Virus record (IMG/VR): IMGVR_UViG_3300030430_003122 | Coordinates: 1 to 64,000 of that record | Direction: 5' to 3' (one strand) | Length of the DNA: 64,000 nt | DNA from: a virus | In this document: piece after piece, positions 17,675-25,820 of the stretch | How the letters are laid out: each line of letters opens with the position of its first letter | Position numbering within the stretch: position 1 is the first letter of the stretch | Made by a program: the position numbers and the translations under genes | The notes under the pieces: model-generated | The model's input: the letters and a program-made list of their open reading frames with translations, nothing else | What the model was told of the DNA's origin: nothing | Database searches by the model: none

Positions 17675-17706
17675 CAGGGAGAGGGTAAAACCTCTCCCTG
17701 TTTCAT
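17675..17706 (+). terminator. Terminator-like hairpin after gene 23
   Basis: A perfect 10-base-pair stem: CAGGGAGAGG at 17675-17684 pairs with CCTCTCCCTG at 17691-17700 around a GTAAAA loop, followed by TTTCATT. The U-tract is interrupted, so termination may be partial. It stands where T4 also ends gene 23 transcription. Confidence 0.8.
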
Positions 17707-17721
17707 TACATACATACTTGT

Positions 17722-18300
17722 ATGACAAGATCAAATCCATTTGAAGGTAATAATTTAATCCACGGGTTTACCTCTGGTAGAGAGAAACTTGCAAAGGAAT
17801 CTGTTCTTGATAGGCAACCAACAAACCAGAACTATATTTACCCAACGTATTTTCAGTTTGTTCTCTCCGCCTTGCCCAAGATGACATATTTTATTACAAA
17901 AGCAAATCTTCCAGATTTTGGGTACGACTCTGCTCTTATTCAACCGAACCGTTTTTCGTCAATTAAACATCCAGCGAACAAACTAGGTTTTCAGGATCTT
18001 GAACTATCATTCCTTGTAGATGAGGATATGAGCAACTGGAGAGAGATCTCCGATTGGATCAAACGCACCAGCGTAGTTGATGATCATTTAGATTTTGATA
18101 CGAGTATAAAGGATCATTTCTGTGATGGGACTCTCATTATTACAAATAGTTCCATGCGACCAAACGTAGAAGTGACCTTTCGGAATATGTTCCCCACTAG
18201 AATCAATGGTTTTCAGTTTGACAGTAGCATCACTGAACTAACACCATTTGAGACCACCGCCACTTTTGCCTACGATTACTACGAAGTCAGAAAAATCTGA
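17722..18300 (+). CDS. Tail-tube-fold protein (gp19-like, second copy)
   Basis: A 192-residue protein with features of the T4 tube superfamily: PTYFQFVLSALPKMTYFITK near residue 41 corresponds to the tube N-terminal strand-helix, followed by NLPDFGYD, a central LGFQDLELSFLVDEDMSNW block and a C-terminal TPFETTATFAYDYYEV strand. It is not gp19 itself (encoded at 10846). It could be a baseplate-tube protein of the gp48/gp54 type or a tail-completion tube cap. No ribosome site is evident; the ATG is preceded by TACTTGT, a context shared with the gene at 25353. Confidence 0.65.
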   Translation: MTRSNPFEGNNLIHGFTSGREKLAKESVLDRQPTNQNYIYPTYFQFVLSALPKMTYFITKANLPDFGYDSALIQPNRFSSIKHPANKLGFQDLELSFLVDEDMSNWREISDWIKRTSVVDDHLDFDTSIKDHFCDGTLIITNSSMRPNVEVTFRNMFPTRINGFQFDSSITELTPFETTATFAYDYYEVRKI

Positions 18301-18317
18301 TTTTCTCCCATTTCTTC

Positions 18318-18345
18318 TTGACTTAACTCAAAACCCGTGTAGACT
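18318..18345 (+). promoter_or_regulatory. Sigma70-like promoter before uvsY
   Basis: TTGACT at 18318-18323, 16-base spacer, TAGACT at 18340-18345, in the 90-base gap upstream of uvsY. Transcription would start about 35-40 bases before the uvsY ATG. One mismatch in the -35 and two in the -10 from consensus. Confidence 0.5.
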
Positions 18346-18390
18346 CTGAGTGTCAACGAGGGAAAAGGGAAAGAGTATTAGGACTACACT

Positions 18391-18825
18391 ATGAATCTCA
18401 ATAACATAAAGCAGATGGTCTTACAGGATTGTGATATCGATGAGACCCAACTCGACCGCGAGTCGTTAAAACTACCCCAACTGCATAATAAATATTTGAA
18501 CCTCTACTTGGACGCGAAACTCATTCTAGAAAGAAAAGAGAACGAGTTCAAGAGGTTACGCCGTGCAAAATGGGAATATTATACAGGAAAAATGGACGAG
18601 GAAGTTCTTGCCAAACTAGGATGGGAACCTTTTAATCTAAAAATTCTCAAGCAAGATATTGCAATTTATATGGAGGGTGATGAGGATCTGATTGCCTTAC
18701 AGGAGCAGGTTTGTTATTATAAAGAACTATGCTCATACCTTGATGCAACTGTCAAGGAAATCACCTACCGCCACAATAAGATCCGCAACGCCATTGATTG
18801 GAAAAAGTTCTTAGGAGGTCAATAA
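18391..18825 (+). CDS. uvsY: Recombination mediator UvsY
   Basis: Loads the UvsX recombinase on gp32-coated single-stranded DNA during recombination-dependent replication. 144 residues (T4: 137). Diagnostic blocks are KLPQLHNKYLNLYLDAKLIL (about residues 29-48), RRAKWEYYTGKMD (about 58-70) and the helical C-terminus ending DWKKFLGG. The stop codon lies just before the uvsW start hairpin. Its place upstream of uvsW follows the T4 order. Confidence 0.92.
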   Translation: MNLNNIKQMVLQDCDIDETQLDRESLKLPQLHNKYLNLYLDAKLILERKENEFKRLRRAKWEYYTGKMDEEVLAKLGWEPFNLKILKQDIAIYMEGDEDLIALQEQVCYYKELCSYLDATVKEITYRHNKIRNAIDWKKFLGGQ

Positions 18826-18842
18826 TCCCTAAATATAGGGAT
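18825..18842 (+). promoter_or_regulatory. Hairpin spanning the uvsW start codon
   Basis: ATCCCTA (18825-18831) pairs perfectly with TAGGGAT (18836-18842) around an AATA loop. The right arm contains the A and T of the uvsW ATG at 18841. The only good ribosome site, AGGAGG at 18812-18817, lies 23 bases from that ATG and inside the end of uvsY. The stem could either bring the distant ribosome site close to the start, as in T4 gene 25, or hide the start until ribosomes finish uvsY. Confidence 0.6.
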
Positions 18843-20367
18843 GAGTGAACTTTTAATAGAACATGTTGATTCTGTCAATATACGAGTGAGATGTGAGAGG
18901 GGAGTTGCAAAAGAACTCTCTGATTACTTCACATTTAAAGTTCCCGGTCACGCCTATATGCCCGCGTATCGTAAACGGATATGGGACGGTCAGATTAAAC
19001 TATACAATATGTTCTCTCAAATGATCTATGCGGGTCTTGAGAAATATGTTATTCGCTTCGCTTCGGAACGTGGATACAAGGTAAAAACCGTAGCCAGAAA
19101 ACAAAATGGATTCACTGAATCTACGGTTCAGTCATATATGGAAGATCATTTAAAACTCTCCATAGGTGGCAAACCAATCAAACCACATGAACATCAGGTG
19201 AACGCCGTTACGCACGCTCTACGGAACGACAGAGCGTTGCTAGTGTCTCCAACGGGTTCTGGTAAGAGTCTAATCATCTACGCACTAATGCGTTACCATT
19301 TGGATAAAATAGAAAATGATAGAAAGATTCTCATCATCGTTCCTACCACCAGTCTGGTGTCTCAGTTATATTCTGACTTTGCAGACTACGCCAGTGGATC
19401 CACATGGAAAGTTGATCAAAACTGTCACAAAGTCATGGCAGGTGTTCCGAAAGATGATATCAAGCGTCGAGTGATTATTTCAACATGGCAGAGCATCCAC
19501 AAACAACCCAAGAAATTTTTTGACAAGTTTGCTGCGGTGTTTGGTGATGAATGTCACTTGTTTAAGGCGAAGTCTCTCACCGGCATTATGACCAAATTAG
19601 AAAACTGTCCTGTCCGAGTTGGAACCACCGGAACTCTAGATGGATCTCTTACACATAAACTCGTCATTGAAGGATTGTTTGGTCCCGTTCATCAGGTCAC
19701 AAAAACAAAAACGTTGATGGAAAGAAAACTCTTGTCAGAGTTGAAGATAGATGCTATACTGTTAAAACACAGCGAGTCTGTTCGTAATGAGATGAAGCGA
19801 TGTGCTTATCAAGACGAGATAGACTACATTGTTCGTTGCGATGAGAGAAACAGGTTTATATGCGATTTATGCTCGAACCTCAAAGGAAATACGCTCGTAC
19901 TATTCCAGTTCGTCGAAAAGCATGGTAAAATGTTACACAAGATAATGCAAGAAAAAAACCCAAATAAAAAGATCTTTTTTATCTACGGTAAAACAGATGC
20001 AGACATGCGAGAAGAGGTCCGAAGTATAACAGAGGGTGTAGACAACGCTATCATCATTGCATCCTATGGAACGTTTAGCACTGGTGTCTCCATCAAAAGA
20101 CTACATAATATTGTGTTCTCTTCACCGTCCAAAAGTAGGATTCGAGTGTTACAGAGCATCGGTCGTCAGTTGCGGAAGTCGGAGCATAAAGATGTTGCAA
20201 AACTTTACGATATTGCAGATGACCTCTCATGGAAAAAATACAAGAATCATACCCTTCGTCACTTCGAGGACCGCCTCAAGATTTACGACGGAGAGGGTTT
20301 TGAACACAAGGTTATCAAACTCAATCTGAAGGAGGATTTTCATGGCGAAAAACTACAAAGTTCTTAA
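18841..20367 (+). CDS. uvsW: ATP-dependent helicase UvsW
   Basis: Superfamily 2 helicase that unwinds R-loops and remodels branched DNA, shifting replication from origin to recombination mode in T4. 508 residues, close to T4 (503). Visible: N-terminal domain with the conserved RIWDGQIKL near residue 46, Walker A PTGSGKS at 137-143, a DECH box at 236-239, and motif VI SIGRQLRKSE in the C-terminal helicase domain. The N-terminus aligns with T4 UvsW from the chosen ATG, so the unusual start context is probably genuine. The end overlaps the next gene by 26 bases. Confidence 0.95.
   Translation: MSELLIEHVDSVNIRVRCERGVAKELSDYFTFKVPGHAYMPAYRKRIWDGQIKLYNMFSQMIYAGLEKYVIRFASERGYKVKTVARKQNGFTESTVQSYMEDHLKLSIGGKPIKPHEHQVNAVTHALRNDRALLVSPTGSGKSLIIYALMRYHLDKIENDRKILIIVPTTSLVSQLYSDFADYASGSTWKVDQNCHKVMAGVPKDDIKRRVIISTWQSIHKQPKKFFDKFAAVFGDECHLFKAKSLTGIMTKLENCPVRVGTTGTLDGSLTHKLVIEGLFGPVHQVTKTKTLMERKLLSELKIDAILLKHSESVRNEMKRCAYQDEIDYIVRCDERNRFICDLCSNLKGNTLVLFQFVEKHGKMLHKIMQEKNPNKKIFFIYGKTDADMREEVRSITEGVDNAIIIASYGTFSTGVSIKRLHNIVFSSPSKSRIRVLQSIGRQLRKSEHKDVAKLYDIADDLSWKKYKNHTLRHFEDRLKIYDGEGFEHKVIKLNLKEDFHGEKLQSS
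19732..19760 (+). promoter_or_regulatory. Internal sigma70-like promoter within uvsW
   Basis: TTGTCA, 17-base spacer, TATACT, inside uvsW coding sequence. One mismatch from the TTGACA-17-TATACT pattern found exactly three times elsewhere in the window. It could transcribe the genes from 20342 onward. Confidence 0.35.
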
Positions 20368-20911
20368 GTTAAGAAGCGGTGATAGTGTTGTCGCAGAGTT
20401 AGTAGAAAACTCTAAATCTCATATTAAAATAGATCGACCAATGGAGATTAAATATATGCACTTCATTGACGCACTAGGACGAAAGCATGAAACTCTTATC
20501 CTTGTTGATTGGTTGAAGTCCACCACAGTGAACGCCGTTAAACTTGAAAAAGATTTTATCTTGGGTATTTTTACTCCAAGTCCAGATGTCATTCAAACAT
20601 ATGATCAACAAAAAAATCTTGATGATAACGGAGGAAAGATTCCGGCGAGTAATGCCTTTGGTCTTTTTTCACAAAAAGACAAAGAGGGGTTAGATCGAAT
20701 GCTTAGAAATATTGAAAACGAGTTCAAAAACATTGATCCTAAAGATATTGAAGATATGATCAAAGAACAACTTGAAGAAGAACAAGAAGAATTAATAGAA
20801 AATATCATAGAAGAAAAAACACAAGAAAGACTTATAGTTGATGAGGACAATCCAAACTATGGGACTAGTTATATTGACTGGTCACCAAATCCAGAAGATT
20901 ATCTTTCTTAA
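20342..20911 (+). CDS. Conserved phage protein with Sm-like N-terminus
   Basis: A 189-residue protein overlapping the end of uvsW. Residues about 1-80 (KVLKLRSGDSVVAELVENS, MEIKYMHFID, HETLILVDWL) have the pattern of short beta strands of an LSm/bacterial SM-like fold often seen in T4-like phages between uvsW and gene 55. Residues 120-165 are a highly charged Glu/Lys/Ile coiled coil. The C-terminus DEDNPNYGTSYIDWSPNPEDYL is typical of its phage relatives. RNA or protein binding is possible but unproven. Confidence 0.55.
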   Translation: MAKNYKVLKLRSGDSVVAELVENSKSHIKIDRPMEIKYMHFIDALGRKHETLILVDWLKSTTVNAVKLEKDFILGIFTPSPDVIQTYDQQKNLDDNGGKIPASNAFGLFSQKDKEGLDRMLRNIENEFKNIDPKDIEDMIKEQLEEEQEELIENIIEEKTQERLIVDEDNPNYGTSYIDWSPNPEDYLS

Positions 20912-20915
20912 TCCC

Positions 20916-20943
20916 TTTACATTCTAGTTGTATGTGATATACT
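20916..20943 (+). promoter_or_regulatory. Sigma70-like promoter before gene 55
   Basis: TTTACA at 20916-20921, 16-base spacer, TATACT at 20938-20943, entirely in the gap upstream of gene 55, whose ATG is at 20965. It would place the RNA start near 20950 with a short leader carrying an AAAGGC ribosome site. Confidence 0.6.
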
Positions 20944-20964
20944 TAAACAAAGAAAAGGCATAAC

Positions 20965-21510
20965 ATGAGTAAAGAAGATAGTCATTATGTTGACAACCAA
21001 AAATTTCTACAAGCGATGTCTGAGTGGAAAGAGGAAGTCAAAAAAGCAGAAAACTCTGGCGAAGATAAACCACCGGTCACCGAGTATATCGGTGAGTGTT
21101 TTCTGCTTATAGCAGAACGTCTGTCTCTACGAGCAAACTTTATCAATTATCCATATAGGGAAGAAATGGTAGGGGACGCTATTGAAAATTGTCTGATGTA
21201 CGCAAGTAATTTTGATCCTGAGAAATCAAAAAATCCATTTTCATATTTTACACAAATCATCTATTATGCCTTCCTTCGTCGAATCCAAAAAGAGAAAAAG
21301 CAAAACTATATCAAGTATCGAATTGTAGAGTCTGCTGATCACATGGGTGATATTGCCCGTTTTCTCGATCCGGAAAAGACAAGAGGTAACCCATACGCAG
21401 AATTTTTCAAACTTACATCAAAAGATATAGATAACTTCTCTCCTAAAAAGAAGAAGTCCTCTAAAAAGAAAAAGACTGACGGAGATGATAAATGCGAATC
21501 GCTATTTTAA
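20965..21510 (+). CDS. 55: Late-transcription sigma factor gp55
   Basis: Small sigma-family protein that directs host RNA polymerase to phage late promoters with the sliding clamp and co-activator. 181 residues (T4: 185). The core reads YPYREEMVGDAIENCLMYAS near residue 69, NPFSYFTQIIYYAFLRRIQK near 92, the equivalent of sigma region 2. The C-terminus is Lys-rich (KKKKSSKKKKTDGDD) and ends in CESLF; in T4 a hydrophobic C-terminal tail binds the clamp, and LF here could serve that role. It overlaps gene 47 by 19 bases. Confidence 0.93.
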   Translation: MSKEDSHYVDNQKFLQAMSEWKEEVKKAENSGEDKPPVTEYIGECFLLIAERLSLRANFINYPYREEMVGDAIENCLMYASNFDPEKSKNPFSYFTQIIYYAFLRRIQKEKKQNYIKYRIVESADHMGDIARFLDPEKTRGNPYAEFFKLTSKDIDNFSPKKKKSSKKKKTDGDDKCESLF

Positions 21511-22538
21511 CAGATACCCACTTTGGTGCGAGAAATGACTCGCAACAGTTCTTAGATTATTTTCTTGGTTTTATTGAGAATCAATTTTTACCAGAGTGTG
21601 AAAAACAAAACATAGACACTGTGTTGCACTTGGGAGATCTTATGGATCGTCGCAAGTTTGTTAACTTTAATACACTCAATCAGGTCAGAGAACGTTTTAT
21701 CGAAAGACTTCAAGAACGTAACATGAAAATGTATTGCCTAATTGGCAATCACGACACATATTATAAAAATACAAATCAAGTAAACTCACTTACTGAATTG
21801 TTTGGTGAGAGGTATGATTGTTTTATCCCTATTGATGAACCCACGGACATATGTCTCGGTGGAAAAACATTTGGTATGGTCCCTTGGATAAACAAAGAAA
21901 ATAAAGAGCAATGTGATAATTTCTTAAAAGATAGTAAAGCAGATATCATGTGTGGTCACTTTGAACTCTCTGGTTATGAGGTTCTTCGTGGTGTTAAGTT
22001 TGACGGTGGGATGAGCGACAACCTGTTGAAAAGATTTGATGAGGTTTGGTCTGGCCATTTTCATATGAAACATTATAAGAATAATGTCCGGTACATGGGA
22101 ACCCCGTATCAAATCACATTTTCTGATCTATATGAGTCTAAAGGGTTTTATATTTATGACACCGATTCTGGTGACTTAGAGTTCATAGAAAACCCAGAAA
22201 AAATGTTCCTACATATTAATTATAAAGACAACACCGATATAGATGATCTGTCTGAGTATGAAAATAAGTTTATCAAAGTTTTTGTTGATGAGAAAAAGAG
22301 TCAAACTAAGTTTGATACATTCATAGACAATCTTTATGACGCAAAAGTTGGTAGCGTCACTATCGTAGAGAATGAAGAGTCGTTAGTCGAGGACACTGAT
22401 GTTGCAGATATGTCACTAGATACATTGTCTTTAATTTACAAAGAGGCGGAGGACTTTTACTCCACTATTGAAGGCGTGAATACAGCAAGACTAAAAAGAC
22501 TCATTCAAGAAATATACATGGAGGCAATATCACAATGA
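21492..22538 (+). CDS. 47: Recombination nuclease subunit gp47
   Basis: Mre11/SbcD-type metallophosphoesterase; with gp46 it resects DNA ends for recombination-dependent replication. 348 residues (T4: 339). All metal-binding motifs are visible: DTHFG (residues 7-11), GDLMDRR near 48, GNHDTY near 87, and the His-containing GHFEL and GHFHMKH motifs near 155 and 185. It ends four bases into a small Cys-rich gene that separates it from gene 46. Confidence 0.95.
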   Translation: MRIAILTDTHFGARNDSQQFLDYFLGFIENQFLPECEKQNIDTVLHLGDLMDRRKFVNFNTLNQVRERFIERLQERNMKMYCLIGNHDTYYKNTNQVNSLTELFGERYDCFIPIDEPTDICLGGKTFGMVPWINKENKEQCDNFLKDSKADIMCGHFELSGYEVLRGVKFDGGMSDNLLKRFDEVWSGHFHMKHYKNNVRYMGTPYQITFSDLYESKGFYIYDTDSGDLEFIENPEKMFLHINYKDNTDIDDLSEYENKFIKVFVDEKKSQTKFDTFIDNLYDAKVGSVTIVENEESLVEDTDVADMSLDTLSLIYKEAEDFYSTIEGVNTARLKRLIQEIYMEAISQ

Positions 22539-22783
22539 GTGAAGAAGAATCAGAGGGTCTAGGAGACACCGTAGAAAAAATTATCACTAAAATAGGTGAT
22601 GTAACAAAAATCGAATGGATTAGAAAAAAGAAAGGTTGCTCTGGTTGTCGTAAAAGACAAAGGATGCTAAACAACGCCTTTCCATATAAGAAGAAAGAGG
22701 AAAAAAGTGAAGGCGGTTGCCCTGACTGCGATAAAAAGAAAAAGAAGGGCGGAGGCGGTTGTAAGGGTTGCGGAAATAAATGA
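22535..22783 (+). CDS. Small CxxC-rich protein between genes 47 and 46
   Basis: An 82-residue basic protein overlapping both neighbours by four bases. It contains three CxxC pairs: GCSGC near residue 36, GGCPDC near 65 and GCKGC near the C-terminus. This suggests a zinc or other metal site. The block CRKRQRMLNNAFPY resembles a short motif I recall from small proteins encoded at this position in marine T4-like phages. Translational coupling between the two nuclease subunits suggests an accessory role with gp46/47, which is inference. Confidence 0.6.
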   Translation: MSEEESEGLGDTVEKIITKIGDVTKIEWIRKKKGCSGCRKRQRMLNNAFPYKKKEEKSEGGCPDCDKKKKKGGGGCKGCGNK

Positions 22784-24504
22784 TTAGATTTCATAAAGTG
22801 AGATTCAGGAACTTTGGTTCCTTTGGTAATAATGGAACTGAAATCCACTTAGACAGACACAAGACCACTTTGGTCTCTGGGATGAATGGGCATGGTAAAT
22901 CATTTGCTTTGCTTGATTCTATTACATTTGCTCTGTTCGGTAAACCATTCAGAAAGATTAACATCCCACAACTAGTAAATTCTATTAATGAAAAAGATTG
23001 TTACGTTGAGGTTCATTTCTCCGTTGGTGAAGATGATTACGTTGTTCATCGAGGGGTCAAACCAAAGGTATTTGAAATTTATAAAAATAAAGAATTGATT
23101 GATCAAAATGCGAAAGCGAAGGACTATCAGAAAATGCTTGAGGAGAACATCCTCAAGATGAACTATAAGTCTTTTACTCAAGTTGTGATTCTCGGTAGTT
23201 CCTCCTTTGTTCCATTCATGCAGTTGTCCGCTGCTGATCGAAGAGAGGTCATTGAGGATGTTCTGGATATTCAAGTATTTTCCGACATGAATACTGTCCT
23301 TAAAACAAGAGTCTCTCTTAAGAAAGAAGAAATTAAAGATCTTGAAACTAGAGCAGAACTTCTCAAGTCTAAAATCTCTATGTTAGAGAGTCATATTGCC
23401 TCCTTAAAAGAACAAGATGACAGTAAGGTGTCTTCGCTTACAGAAGAACTTGAACTCACAGAATCAACCATTGAATCGTATGAAAAGAACGTGGACGCAC
23501 TGCTTGAAGAGCAGTCAGATCTTATCAATAAAACAGGAAAAGTTGATAAAGTAAAATCCGATCTATCAAAGTATGAAAATATGAGGAAGATCATTCAACA
23601 AACACATGATAAGAATGTGAAGAAGATCGAAGACATGGAGAAGATGGATCAGTGTCCGACTTGCACACAAAGTGTTCCGGAAGTTGTCAAGACAGAACTA
23701 ATTAATAAATTTGAAACAAAGCGGGAAGAATTATCCAATGGTCTTGATGACATCGCCACGCAGATTCAAGAGAAGAACGAAGCACTCGACGAATTGAGAG
23801 AATACTCCGCTAGAGCGAAAGAGGTTCATGATCAAATTGTGAAGAAGCGAAGTGAAGTAGAATCGAGTAAAAAGTATTCGACTAAACTAAGAAAAGAAAT
23901 CGCAGACATCCAGAAGAAGACCAGTGAAACAGATCAAACTGAAAACGCCACCACTTTGAAGAAATATAAAAAGGAGATGGCGGATACCAGAGATGAGAAG
24001 GTTCAACTCAAGGAAGACGCTGTTCTTCTTGGTGCGGTTGGTAATCTTTTAAAGGACACTGGAATTAAATCTAAGATCATCCGACATTACCTACCGGTCA
24101 TGAACAAACTAATCAATAAGTATCTAACCGACATGGGATTCTTCGCACAGTTTACTTTGGATGAAAACTTTAACGAAACAATCAAGAGCAGACATAGAGA
24201 TCAATTTAGTTACATGTCCTTTTCAGAGGGAGAAAAAATGAGAATAGATCTTGCCCTGCTCCTTGCTTGGAGAGAGATTGCTCGTCTCAAAAACAGTGCA
24301 AATACTAATCTACTCATTCTAGACGAGGTATTCGACTCTTCACTGGATACGGTTGGAACGGATGAGTTCTTGAAGTTAATGAGTGTTCTCAGTGCAAACA
24401 CGAATGTGTTTGTGATCAGTCACAAGTCCGATCAACTTGTAGATAAATTTGATAATCAGATTACCTTCGTGAAGAAGGGTAACTTTAGTAAACTCACTGG
24501 ATAA
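22780..24504 (+). CDS. 46: Recombination ATPase subunit gp46
   Basis: Rad50/SbcC-type SMC-like ATPase partner of gp47. 574 residues (T4: 560). Walker A is GMNGHGKS near residue 32, long coiled coils run from about 170 to 390 with a zinc-hook CPTC at about 292-295, and the C-terminal half carries the signature FSEGEKMRIDLALLLAW followed by the Walker B LLILDEVFDSS. All elements of an active SMC-type ATPase are present. The stop overlaps the dam start by one base. Confidence 0.95.
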   Translation: MIRFHKVRFRNFGSFGNNGTEIHLDRHKTTLVSGMNGHGKSFALLDSITFALFGKPFRKINIPQLVNSINEKDCYVEVHFSVGEDDYVVHRGVKPKVFEIYKNKELIDQNAKAKDYQKMLEENILKMNYKSFTQVVILGSSSFVPFMQLSAADRREVIEDVLDIQVFSDMNTVLKTRVSLKKEEIKDLETRAELLKSKISMLESHIASLKEQDDSKVSSLTEELELTESTIESYEKNVDALLEEQSDLINKTGKVDKVKSDLSKYENMRKIIQQTHDKNVKKIEDMEKMDQCPTCTQSVPEVVKTELINKFETKREELSNGLDDIATQIQEKNEALDELREYSARAKEVHDQIVKKRSEVESSKKYSTKLRKEIADIQKKTSETDQTENATTLKKYKKEMADTRDEKVQLKEDAVLLGAVGNLLKDTGIKSKIIRHYLPVMNKLINKYLTDMGFFAQFTLDENFNETIKSRHRDQFSYMSFSEGEKMRIDLALLLAWREIARLKNSANTNLLILDEVFDSSLDTVGTDEFLKLMSVLSANTNVFVISHKSDQLVDKFDNQITFVKKGNFSKLTG

Positions 24505-25304
24505 TGCAAGAAGGTCAAAAATCAAAATCGTTGCTCCGCTATCCCGGCGGAAAGTCATATGCCATCAGTGCGTTGATGCCATACTTCCCAGACGATATCA
24601 CTGAGATGGTTTCGCCATTTTTTGGTGGTGGATCTTTAGAGTGGCATCTCGCATCTAATGGTATCAATGTTTATGGGTATGATATTTTTGAACCATTGGT
24701 AAACTTCTGGCAACATGTTCTTAATCATAAAGAAGAATTACACGCACGGATTCTAGAGTTTCCGATTCCTCTGCCCAAGGAGGAATTTTATCGTATGCAA
24801 AAAGAATATGATAAATTAGAGAGTCCACTGGAGCAAGCAGCACATTTTTATGTTCTGAACCGAACCAGTTTCTCTGGAACTACTTTCTCCGGGGGCATGT
24901 CTCCCTCTCAGAAAAACTGGAACCCAAGATGTATAGAAAAGTTAAAGAATTTTTCACTAGGTGGACTTTTTGGGTCTGGCGGCACGGTGACAGTTGAGTG
25001 CCTAGACTTTAATGAATCTATGGAAAAGCATAAAAATCTTTTTGCCTATATGGATCCACCGTATCTTTTAGAGAACTCAACACTCTACGGTGACCGAGGT
25101 AGCACCCATAAAGATTTTGATCATTTGCAATTTTACAATAAGGTAAAAGATATGACTGGAAAGTGGGCGATCTCGTACAACGATCATCCCGAACTGATGG
25201 AACTCTATAAAGACTACAATATCCATACCCCAACATGGAGATATTCTATGAAATCAAAGGGTGGGTGCAAAGAGTCCTACGAAATATTGATTACCAATTA
25301 CTGA
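24504..25304 (+). CDS. dam: DNA adenine methyltransferase (Dam type)
   Basis: SAM-dependent N6-adenine methyltransferase of the D12/Dam class, 266 residues (T4 Dam: 259). Motifs in order: RYPGGKS near residue 13, SPFFGGGSLEW near 37 (SAM-binding motif I), NRTSFSGTTFSGG near 118 and the catalytic DPPYLL near 180. GATC is the expected target by family, not proven here. It overlaps gp46 by one base and is followed by a promoter containing a GATC within a near-palindrome. Confidence 0.9.
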   Translation: MQEGQKSKSLLRYPGGKSYAISALMPYFPDDITEMVSPFFGGGSLEWHLASNGINVYGYDIFEPLVNFWQHVLNHKEELHARILEFPIPLPKEEFYRMQKEYDKLESPLEQAAHFYVLNRTSFSGTTFSGGMSPSQKNWNPRCIEKLKNFSLGGLFGSGGTVTVECLDFNESMEKHKNLFAYMDPPYLLENSTLYGDRGSTHKDFDHLQFYNKVKDMTGKWAISYNDHPELMELYKDYNIHTPTWRYSMKSKGGCKESYEILITNY

Positions 25305-25317
25305 TTCAGTTTAGCAC

Positions 25318-25346
25318 TTGACAGTTGATCGACTGTGGGGTATACT
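25318..25346 (+). promoter_or_regulatory. Strong sigma70-like promoter with possible operator, after dam
   Basis: TTGACA at 25318-25323, exactly 17 bases, TATACT at 25341-25346. The spacer holds a near-palindrome, ACAGT-TGATCG-ACTGT at 25321-25336, with a central GATC. The expected RNA start falls at about 25353, the A of the next ATG, so the transcript could be leaderless. Confidence 0.75.
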
Positions 25347-25352
25347 ACTTGT

Positions 25353-25820
25353 ATGAACATCTTCGTATTAGATAAAAATCCATATGAAGCAGCACGACAG
25401 GCGTGTGATAAGCATGTCGTAAAAATGATTTTAGAGTCTGCTCAAATGCTATGTGCCGTGCATCCGGAAGGAGTGGCACCATATAAGCGTTCTTTTTATA
25501 ATCATCCATGCACGAAATGGGTTCGTGAAACTGACAAAAACTACGACTGGTTGGTAAACCATGCACTCGGTTTGTGTGCAGAGTATACTCGTCGGTATGG
25601 AAAAACACACAAGTCGGAGGAAGTTATCCAGTGGTGTAGATGTAACCGACCATACCTCCCCCTCGGCGAACTTACTAAGCACCCCACATGTATGCCTGAT
25701 AAGTATAAGGTAGACTGTGTAGTAAAGTCTTATCAAAATTACTATAATGGTGAGAAAGCATATTTCGCCAAGTGGAAAGACGGACCAGTCCCCTCTTGGT
25801 TTACAGGAGTATTTGTATGA
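25353..25820 (+). CDS. Conserved phage protein of unknown function
   Basis: A 155-residue protein beginning MNIFVLDKNPYEAARQ, followed by CDKHVVKMILESAQML, a combination I recognise from many phage hypothetical proteins. Some relatives are annotated as pyrimidine-dimer DNA glycosylases of the DenV type, but I cannot verify catalytic residues. Further conserved-looking pieces are HPCTKWVRE and EYTRRYGKTHKS. I chose the ATG over the upstream GTG at 25335, which lies between the promoter boxes. There is no ribosome site. The stop overlaps galE by four bases (ATGA). Confidence 0.6.
   Translation: MNIFVLDKNPYEAARQACDKHVVKMILESAQMLCAVHPEGVAPYKRSFYNHPCTKWVRETDKNYDWLVNHALGLCAEYTRRYGKTHKSEEVIQWCRCNRPYLPLGELTKHPTCMPDKYKVDCVVKSYQNYYNGEKAYFAKWKDGPVPSWFTGVFV

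Noticed and set aside
18288-18305. AGAAAA/TTTTCT hairpin at the end of the tube-like gene as terminator
   Set aside because: Six A-T-dominated pairs without a U-tract; too weak to support.
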